Shown here piece after piece: positions 26,557 to 34,697 of a DNA stretch of 64,000 bases. The first letter of the stretch is position 1. Every line of letters starts with the position of its first letter. The notes beneath the pieces are model-generated. The model was not told where the DNA came from, did not search any database, and saw only the letters and a program-made list of their open reading frames with translations. The stretch covers positions 32,060,501 to 32,124,500 of the forward strand of contig NC_079879.1 in the NCBI RefSeq assembly GCF_029227915.1, read 5' to 3'. The stretch comes from Hydractinia symbiolongicarpus. Lineage: Eukaryota; Cnidaria; Hydrozoa; Anthoathecata; Hydractiniidae. The translations under genes were made by a program, and so were the position numbers.

Positions 26557-29500
26557 GTAAACATTCGACTATACGATCCAAGCCCGGGATTTACGGGATA
26601 TAGCAGGTTTTCGTTTGCCGGCGATTAAACTTCTTTTATTCAGCGTCTCATCAAAAATGAAAACATATTTGAAAACTACAAGTCTTATGCGTTTTAGTGG
26701 TGAAAAAATAGTTTAAAAAATCGTTCTGGAAATGAGTTTACTCACACGGTACTTTCTTTTTATACATTCGACTATACGGGCCAAGCCCGGGATTTACGGG
26801 AAATCGCGGGTTTTCGTTTGCCGGCAATTATACCTCTTTCATTAAGCGTCTCATCAAAAATGCAAACAATTTTGAAAACTACAAGTCTCATGCGTTTTAG
26901 TGGTGAAAAAATAATTTAAAAAATCGTTCGGGAAATGAGTTTACTCCCTGGGTACTTTCTTTGTATACTTTTGACTATACCGGCCGAGTCCGGGATTTAC
27001 GGGAAATCGCGGGTTTTCGTTTGCTGGCGATTAAACTTCTTTTATTCAGCGTCCTATCAAAAATCAAAACATTTTTGAAAACTACAAGTCTCATGCGTTT
27101 TAGTGGTGAAAAAATAATATAAAAAATCGGGTGGGAAATGAGTTTACTCCCTGGGTACTTTCTTTGTATACTTTTGACTTTACGGGCCAAGCCCGGGATT
27201 TACGGGAAATGGCGGGTTTTCGTTTGCCGGCGATTAAACTTCTTTTATTCAGTGTCTCATCAAAAATGAAAACATTTTTGAAAACTACAAGTCTCATGCG
27301 TTTTAGTGGTGAAAAGATAATTTAAAAAATCGTTTTGGAAATGAGTTTACTCACAGGGTAATTTCTTTGTATACATTCGACTATACGGGCCAAGCCCAGG
27401 ATTTACGGGAAATCGTGGGTTTTCGTTTGCCGGCGATTAAACCAATTTCATTAACCGTCTCCTCAAAAATGAAAACATTTCTGAAAACTGCAGGTCTCAT
27501 GCGTTTTAGTGGTGAAAAAATAAATTAAAAAATCGTTCGGGAAATGAGTTTACTACCTGGGTACTTTCTTTGTATACTTTTGACTATACGGGCCGAGTCC
27601 GGGATTTACGCGGGTTTTCGTTTGCCGGCGATTAAACTTCTTTTATTCAGCGTCTCATCAAAAATGAAAACATTTTTAAAAACTACAAGTCTCATGGGCT
27701 TTAGTGGTGAAAGAATAATTTAAAAAATCGTTTGGGAAATGAGTTTACTCCCTGGGTACTTTCTTTGTATACTTTTGACTATACGAGCCGAGTCCGGGAT
27801 TCACGGGAATTCGCGGGTTTTCGTTTGCCGGCGGTTAAACTTCTTTTATTCAGCGTCTCATCAAAAATGAAAACATTTTAAAAACTACAAGTCTCATGGG
27901 CTTTAGTGGTGAAAGAATAATTTAAAAAATCGTTTGGGAAATGAGTTTACTCCCTGGGTACTTTCTTTGTATACTTTTGACTATACGAGCCGAGTCCGGG
28001 ATTTACGGGAAATCGCAGGTTTTCGTTTGTCGGCGATTAAACTTCTTTTATTCAGCGTCTCATCAAAAATGAAAACATTTTTAAAAACTACAAGTCTCAT
28101 TGGCTTTAGTGGTGAAAGAATAATTTAAAAAATCGTTTGGGAAATGAGTTTACTCCCTGGGTACTTTCTTTGTAAACTTTTGACTATACGAGCCGAGTCT
28201 GGGATTTACGGGAAATCGCGGGTTTTTGTTTGCGGGTGATTAAACTTCTTTTATTCAGCGTCTCATCAAAAACGAAAACATTTTTAAAAACTACAAGTCT
28301 CATGGGCTTTAGTGGTGAAAGAATAATTTAAAAAATCGTTTGGGAAATGAGTTTACTCCCTGGGTACTTTTTTTGTATACTTTTGACTATACGAGCCGAG
28401 TCCGGGATTTACGGGAAATCGAAGGTTTTCGTTTGTCGGCGATTAAACTTATTTTATTCAGCGTCTCATCAAAAATGAAAACATTTTTGAAAACTACAAA
28501 TCTTATGCGTTTTAGTGGTGAAAAAATAATTTAAAAAATCGTTCTGGAAATGAGTTTACTCACAGGGAACTTTCTTTGTATACATTCGACTATACGGGCC
28601 AAGCCCGGGATTTACAGGAAATCGCGGGTTTTCGTTTGCCGGCGATTAAACCTCTTTCATTAAGCGTCTCATCAAAAATGAAAAAATTTTTGAAAACTAC
28701 AAGTCTCATGCGTTTTAGTGGTGAAAAAAAAATTTAAAAAATCGTTCGGGAAATGAGTTTACTCCTTGGGTACTTTCTTTGTATACATTCGACTATACGG
28801 GCCAAGCCCGGGATTTACGGGAAATCGCGGGTTTTCGTTTGCCGGCGATTAAACTTCTTTTATTCAGCTTCTCATCAAAAATGAAAACAAGTTTGAAAAC
28901 TGCAAGTCTCATGCGTTTTAGTGGTGAAAAAATAATTTAAAAAATCGTTTGGGAAATTAGTTTACTCCCTGGGTACTTTCTTTGTATACTTTTGACTATA
29001 CGGGCCGAGTCCGGGATTTACGGGAAATCGCGGGTTTTCGTTTGCCGGCGATTAAACTTCTTTTATTCAGCGTCTCATCAAAAATGAAAACATTTTTGAA
29101 AACTACAAGTCTTATGCGTTTTAGTGGTGAAAAAATAATTTAAAAAATCGTTCTGGAAATGAGTTTACTCACAGGGTACTTTCTTTGTATACATTCGACT
29201 ATACGGGCCAAGCCCGGGATTTACGGAAAATCGCGGGTTTTCGTTTGCCGGCGATTAAACCTCTTTCATTAAGCGTCTCATCAAAAATGCAAACATTTTT
29301 GAAAACTACAAGTCTCATGCGTTTTAGTGGTGAAAAAACAATTTAAAATATCGTTCGGGAAATGAGTTTACTCCCTGGGTACTTTCTTTGTATACTTTTG
29401 ACTATACGAGCCGAGTCCGGGATTTACGGGAAATCGCGGGTTTTCGTTTGCGGAGGATTAAACTTCTTTTATTCAGCGTCTCATCAAAAATGAAAACATT

Positions 29501-30846
29501 TTTAAAAACTACAAGTCTCATGGGCTTTAGTGGTGAAAGAATAATTTAAAAAATCGTTTGGGAAATGAGTTTACTCCCTGGGTACCTTTTTTGTATACTT
29601 TTGACTATACGAGCCGAGTCCGGGATTTAAGGGAAATCGAAGGTTTTCGTTTGTCGGCGATTAAACTTATTTTATTCAGCGTCTCATCAAAAATGAAAAC
29701 ATTTTTGAAAACTACAAATCTCATGCGTTATAGTGGTGAAAAAAAAATTTAAAAAATCGTTCGGGAAATGAGTTTACTCCTTGGGTACTTTCTTTGTATA
29801 CATTCGACTATACGGGCCAAGCCCGGGATTTACGGGAAATCGCGGGTTTTCGTTTGCCGGCGATTAAACTTCTTTTATTCACCGTCTCATCAAAAATGAA
29901 AACAAGTTTGAAAACTGCAAGTCTCATGCGTTTTAGTGGTGAAAAAATAATTTAAAAAATCGTTCTGGAAATGAGTTTACTCACAGGGTACTTACTTTGT
30001 ATACATTCGACTATACGGGCCAAGCCCGGGATTTACAGGAAATCGCGGGTTTTCGTTTGCCGGCGATTAAACCTCTTTCATTAAGCGTCTCATCAAAAAT
30101 GAAAACATTTTTGAAAACTACAAGTCTCATGCGTTATAGTGGTGAAAAAAAAATTTAAAAAATCGTTCGGGAAATGAGTTTACTCCTTGGGTACTTTCTT
30201 TGTATACATTCGACTATACGGGCCAAGCCCGGGATTTACGGGAAATCGCGGGTTTTCGTTTGCCGGCGATTAAACTTCTTTTATTCAGCGTCTCATCAAA
30301 AATGAAAACAAGTTTGAAAACTGCAAGTCTCATGCGTTTTAGTGGTGAAAAAATAATTTAAAAAATCGTTTGGGAAATGAGTTTACTCCCTGGGTACTTT
30401 CTTTGTATACTTTTGACTATACGGGCCGAGTCCGGGATTTAAGGGAAATCGCGGGTTTTCGTTTGCCGGCGATTAAACTTCTTTTATTCAGCGTCTCATC
30501 AAAAATGAAAACATTTTTGAAAACTACAAGTCTTATGCGTTTTAGTGGTGAAAAAATATTTTAAAAAATCGTTCTGGAAATGAGTTTACTCACAGGGTAC
30601 TTTCTTTGTATACATTCGACTATACGGGCCAAGCCCGGGATTTACGGGAAATCGCGGGTTTTCGTTTGCCGGCGATTAAACCTCTTTCATTAAGCGTCTC
30701 ATCAAAAATGCAAACATTTTTGAAAACTACAAGTCTCATGCGTTTTAGTGGTGAAAAAACAATTTAAAATATCGTTCGGGAAATGAGTTTACTCCTTGGG
30801 TACTTTCTTTGTATACATTCGACTATACGGGCCAAGCCCGGGATTT
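26557..30846 (+). repeat. Satellite A array, second forward block
   Basis: About 21 forward units follow. Unit order at 26.97-28.9 kb repeats that at 13.29-15.7 kb: the GGGTGGGAAATGAG unit, then CCAATTTCATTAACCG, then the ATGGGCTTTAG subfamily. Units are similar but not identical, and two units are missing relative to the first copy. One unit near 27609 lacks about 8 bp in the CG-rich core. The array stops inside a unit at CCCGGGATTT. Confidence 0.96.
27660..28540 (+). repeat. Divergent satellite A subfamily block, forward copy 2
   Basis: Third occurrence of the ATGGGCTTTAG/GAAAGAATAATT subfamily, again next to the CCAATTTCATTAACCG unit. It has fewer units than copy 1. One more unit of the same subfamily stands alone near 29480-29560. 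Together with 14003-15268 and 23636-24880 it shows that blocks of several kb were copied in alternating orientation. Confidence 0.75.
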
Positions 30847-32985
30847 TCTAACGGTATCAGTCCGGTTGAGTTACAACGTTTGCGTCACATATTCGTACCA
30901 ACATATATTTAGCGATATTTTCCTGATATTACTAGGTTGAATCGCTTTTAACAGTGAAACGATTGACTGTGGGATTTAATTGACCTGATTTTGGACTTTG
31001 ACCTTATAAATATGATAAATGAGACAATTGGACTCCAAGAAATAACATTCTTCTTAATTTGACATGATTGGTCGAACTCAGCGATTACACTGAGCTCTGT
31101 GGTAGCGCTTTATCTAAAAGTGTAGATAAGTAAGTTAGTTGTTACTGTGGCACCAATCCTAGCTTTTAGCTCGCGCTGAAGAAATAGAGACGGTTTCAAA
31201 AACTAAATTTCTTTGACTTTCTAACGGTATCAGTCCGGTTGAGTTACAACGTTGGCGTCACATATTCGTACCAACATATATTTAGCGATATGTTTCTGAT
31301 GTTACTAGGTTGCATCGCTTTTAACAGTGAAAAGATTGACTGTTGGACTTAGTTGAACTGATTTTGAACTTTGACCTTATAAATGTGTTAAATGAGCCAA
31401 TTGAACTCCAAGAAATAACATTTTTCTTAATTTCACATGATTGCTGGAACTCAGCGATTACACTGGGCTCTGTGATAGCGAATTATTTAAATATGTAGAT
31501 AAACAAGTCATTTTTTACTGTGGAACCAATCCTAGCCGTCAGCTCGCGCTGAAGAAATAGAGAAAGTTTCAAGAACAACATTTTATTCACTTTTTAACGG
31601 TATCAGTTCGTTTGAGTTACAACGGTTGCGTCACATTTTCATACCAACGTCTATTTAGCGATATGTTTCTGATATTACTAGGTTGCATCGCTTTTAATAG
31701 TGAAACGATTGACTGTGGGATTCAATTGAACTGATTTTAGACTTTGACCTTATAAATGTGTTAAATGAGCCAATTGGATTCCAAAAAATAACAATCCTTA
31801 TAATTTGACACGTTTGTTGGAACTCAGCGATTACACTGACCGCTTTGATAGCGCTTTATTTAAAACTGTAGATAAATAATTCATTCTTTACTGTGGAATC
31901 AATCCTAGACGTTAGCTCGTGTTAAAAAAATAGAGAAAGTTTCAAAAACTACATTTCATTGACTTTCTAGCGGTATGAATCCGTTTGAGTTACAACGGTT
32001 GCGTCACATATTCGCACCAACATGTATTTGCTGATGTGTTTCTGATGTTACTAGGTTGCATCACTTTTAACAGTGAAACGATTGACTGTAGGATTTTATT
32101 GAACTGATTTTGGAATTTGACCTCATGAATGTGTTAAATGGGCCAATTGGACCCCAAGAAATAACATTCTTCTTAATTCGACATGATTGCTCAACTTCAG
32201 CTATTACACTGGGCTCTGTGGTAGTGCTTTATTTAAAAGTGTAGATAAATAAGTCAGTTTTAACTGTGGGACCAATCCTAGCCGTTTGCTTGCGCTGAAG
32301 AAATAGAGAAAGTTTCGAAAACTACATTTCATTGACTTTCTAACGGTATCAGTCTGTTTGACTTACAATGGTTGCGTCACTTATTCGTACCAACATGTAT
32401 TTAGCGATATGTTTCTGATGTTACTAGGCTGCATGGCTTTTAACGGTGGAACAATTGACTATGGGAGTTAATTGAACTGATTTTAGACTTTAAACCTTTA
32501 AATGTGATAAATGCGACAATTGGACCCCCAGAAATAACATTCTTCTTAGTTTGACATGATTGCTCGAACTCAGCGATTACACTGGGCGCTGTGGTAGCGC
32601 TTTACTTAAAAATTTAGATAAGTAAGTCATTTTTTACTGTGGGTCCAATCCTAACCGTTAGCGCGCGCTAAAGAAATAGAGACAGCTTCAAACACTACAT
32701 TTCATTGACTTTCTAACGGTATCAATTTGTTTGAGTTACAACGGTTGCGTCACCTATTCGTACCAACATGTATTGAGCGATATTTTTCTGATATTGCTAG
32801 GTTGCATCGCTTTTAACAGTGAAAAGATCGACTGTGGGACTTCATTGAACTGATTTTGGACTTTGACCTGATATATGTGATGAATGAGCCTATTGGACTC
32901 CAAGAAATAACATTCTTCTTAATTTGACATGATTGCTGAAACTCAGCGATTACACTGGCCGCTGTGATAGCGCTTTATATAAAAA
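30847..32985 (+). repeat. Satellite B array, about 373-bp unit, forward block 1
   Basis: Satellite B begins abruptly with TCTAACGGTATCAGTCCGG; the TTT before it could belong to either family. About 5.7 units follow, relatively diverged from each other. Unit landmarks are the 17-bp dyad AACGG-TATCAGT-CCGTT, the run GAGTTACAACGGTTGCGTCAC, CCAAGAAATAACATTCTTCTT and the AGCGCT palindrome in TAGCGCTTTAT. The outermost unit has the AGCTTTTAGCTC form that dominates the far right of the window, which fits a mirror-image layout of the whole satellite B region. Confidence 0.95.
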
Positions 32986-33002
32986 CTAGCCGGGAAACCC
33001 GG
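32986..33002 (-). other. Helitron-like 3' terminus: hairpin plus CTAG
   Basis: Plus-strand CTAG (32986-32989) is followed by CCGGGAAACCCGG (32990-33002), a perfect 5-bp GC stem with a 3-base loop. Read on the minus strand this is hairpin then CTAG at the element's 3' end, the arrangement that ends rolling-circle transposition in Helitrons. Family members usually have a few bases between hairpin and CTRR; here there are none. Confidence 0.6.
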
Positions 33003-33995
33003 TGTCGAAACGCCGGGGTAAGCCACAAGTCAAGGTGTGACCCGCCATTGAACACTATGTGGAGCGCTTAATAAGAGCCGTAATCTGTACTACACGGTCA
33101 GGTGGAGCGCTTTAGTACAGGTACGCAGTATGTCCTTAATCGAGTAAAGCGCACACAACACTATAGTGTTTCGGCTGTAGTGTATTTTTGAAAATATAAC
33201 TCTACTGTAACTTTAGCCAAAATAAAAACACAATTTACAACCATTTGTTACCCCGTCATAGGAAAAACAATTGGTCAATTTTATTTTATTTTGCAAAATA
33301 AGTTTCAGTAAAGGTTAACAAATTAATTGTGACACTGGACTGAGCACTTAGTACAGATAAATCGTGCGAAACATGCGTTTAGGCTTAAGACCCTATTCAA
33401 AAAAACTATTGAAGCTTTGGTTTACAAAACACAGGATACACTCTGTTGAAACGGCGGGTTAAGTCACAAGTAGCTGTGTTACCCAGCGTTAAACACCAAA
33501 TTGAGTGATTAATAAGAACCGTCAACTGTGCCACACATTCAGGTAAAGCGCTTTAGTACAGCCATATAGTGTGTAGAAAATCAAGTGAAGTGCACACAAC
33601 TTTATGGTGTTTCCGGTGTAATATACTATTCAAAAAATAACTTTCGACAACTTAGGTAAAATAAAAACCCAGATTACAATTCAATGTTACCCCATCATAG
33701 CGAAAGCAGCTGGCCAACCTTCTTTATTTTTCAGGGAATGTTCCCGAGAAAAGTTCAAAAAAATGTTAAGCTGAGTGCTTAGTATAGGTAAACAGTATGT
33801 ACTTTTTTCCTGTAAAAAATGTTATCACAACTTCGGTTAAACAGAAACACAGGAAACAGCCCGTTGTTACCACCGGACTATGCGCTTAGTACAGCTAGAC
33901 TGTGTCGCACATGAGTATAGGCATAACACCATTTTTAAAAAAACTTTATCGCGACTTCAGTTTAAAAAAAATCAGGAAACCGCCTGTCGTTATCA
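33003..33995 (-). repeat. Degenerate 441-bp tandem repeat inside the insertion
   Basis: Two diverged copies start with GTCGAAACGCCGGGGTAAG (33004) and GTTGAAACGGCGGGTTAAG (33445). GCGCTTTAGTACAG recurs at 33107 and 33548, the same 441-bp step. A shorter sub-repeat of about 107 bp starts at CTTAGTA(C/T)AG and ends in a TGTYGTTA(C/T)C motif; it is seen at 33344, 33775 and 33882. It has no similarity that I can see to satellites A or B. A 68-codon open frame (33880-34083) lies in the last sub-repeats and looks accidental. Confidence 0.7.
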
Positions 33996-34410
33996 AGTTC
34001 AGTTAAAAAAATATATACTCAGCAATTTTATTTTTCAGCAAAAGCTTTCATATAGCAGTAATAAAATTGGTAGCTGCCTATAACTGCATTTAGCTACTTT
34101 CACTTTTTAGCCAGAGGTAGAGCTAAAAGGAGCTAGATAGGTAGACCCAACTTCAACATAAAAATAAAGAACAATATACCAAACTGAATAAAAACTTTAA
34201 AAGCATAGGAATAAATAAAGATAGCTATAGCTAGCTGCCTCAAAATGTACGTTTTGTAGCTAGCCAAAAACTTAAAATTGGTTTGTTTAAGATTTATACG
34301 TAGCTAGAAAACGTGATGAAATATTTACCTTAATATGCGAAAACAAACTAAATAATTCTATAGGATAAAAAGTACTCAGAAGAAATAAGGAGGATTGAAA
34401 GGAAACCTAC
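33996..34410. other. AT-rich AGCTAG-containing spacer inside the insertion
   Basis: About 400 bp of AT-rich sequence with repeated AGCTA/TAGCTAGC words, for example ATAGCTATAGCTAGCTGCC near 34221. There is no open frame of useful length, no tRNA-like box pair and no recognisable coding sequence. It separates the 3' tandem repeats from the GC-rich 5' part of the element. Confidence 0.5.
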
Positions 34411-34415
34411 AAACT

Positions 34416-34652
34416 TCACACCATCACTTCCAAACCAAAATGGCCTTCGTAGGGGTAGCATGTTTCCTCCCGTCGGCATGTTGAGGCCGCGAAGCACTTG
34501 GATTGGTCATTAGCGAAAATGGAGCCTCGTGATTGGTTTATTACAATGAGCGGCAAAGCAAGGCCAGTAAAAAAACGGGGTCTGCCGGGGATTCGAAATA
34601 AAGCTGCAGGGCCGCGGGGATTTTCGGCGGGTCTCACTACTTGCTCCGCCAT
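34416..34652 (-). other. 78-codon open frame near the element's 5' end, possible captured exon
   Basis: Starts at ATG in CAACATGGCGG, 45 bp downstream of the element's 5' end on the minus strand, and encodes a 78-residue protein starting MAEQVVRPAENPRGP with a later CRREETCYP motif. It has no signal peptide, transmembrane span or domain that I recognise. The segment is much more GC- and CpG-rich than its surroundings, and an antisense frame is also open across it, so openness alone is weak evidence. Helitrons often carry pieces of host genes (established), so a captured first exon is possible. A conserved non-coding 5' end of the transposon family is equally possible. Confidence 0.2.
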
Positions 34653-34660
34653 GTTGCGCA
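34498..34660. promoter_or_regulatory. Promoter-like segment: paired CCAAT boxes and YY1-type site
   Basis: Two ATTGG words (inverted CCAAT, NF-Y type) lie at 34502-34506 and 34532-34536, 30 bp apart. About 110 bp further on, the minus strand reads CAACATGGCGGAG (34644-34656), matching the YY1-type ATGGCGG element often placed at transcript or translation starts. The region between is GC-rich with many CpG. The motifs are seen; function is inference. It could drive transcription in either direction, including out into satellite B. Confidence 0.3.
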
Positions 34661-34662
34661 GA

Positions 34663-34673
34663 GACAGACAGAC
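34663..34673 (+). repeat. Short GACA microsatellite near the element's 5' end
   Basis: GACAGACAGAC, nearly three copies of a 4-bp unit, lies 24 bp inside the element's 5' end. It is too short to say more. It may vary in copy number between family members. Confidence 0.6.
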
Positions 34674-34677
34674 GGAA

Positions 34678-34697
34678 TACGGCTATTATATTAGAGA
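34678..34697 (-). other. Helitron-like 5' terminus (TCTCTAATA...)
   Basis: On the minus strand the element opens with TCTCTAATATAATAGCCG. The initial TC is required of Helitrons, and the longer TCTCTA start resembles the 5' ends described for many families (TCTCTACTA type). The base before it is host G in ATCTACG, matching the uninterrupted unit. Confidence 0.55.

Larger units (their letters stand above)
32986..34697 (-). mobile_element. Putative non-autonomous Helitron inserted in satellite B
   Basis: A 1712-bp segment with no satellite A or B similarity interrupts one satellite B unit. An uninterrupted version of that unit in reverse orientation (44955-44979) reads CTACG-TTTTTATATAAAG, so the insertion point is exact to within a 2-bp ambiguity. 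On the minus strand the element starts TCTCTAATATAATAG and ends CCGGGTTTCCCGG-CTAG, followed by host T. Helitrons start with TC, end with a hairpin plus CTRR, insert before T and make no target duplication (established knowledge). Deviations: the host base before the element is G rather than A, the hairpin stem is only 5 bp, and it abuts CTAG directly. No Rep/helicase coding sequence is present. The alternative reading is a 2-bp (AC/GT) target duplication of another element type. Confidence 0.7.

Noticed and set aside
33880-34083. A 67-residue open frame in the insertion.
   Set aside because: It lies wholly within degenerate 107-bp sub-repeats, is AT-rich and low in complexity, and has no recognisable domain.
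34589-34599. tRNA-type B box (GGATTCGAAAT), which would suggest a SINE.
   Set aside because: It is only a partial match to GGTTCGANNCC. I found no A box at the right distance, no poly-A or simple tail, and no target duplication.
32986-34697. Terminal inverted repeats suggesting a DNA transposon with TIRs.
   Set aside because: The ends share only a weak TAGCCG word at different distances from the termini. There is no matching terminal inverted repeat, and TC...CTAG fits better.
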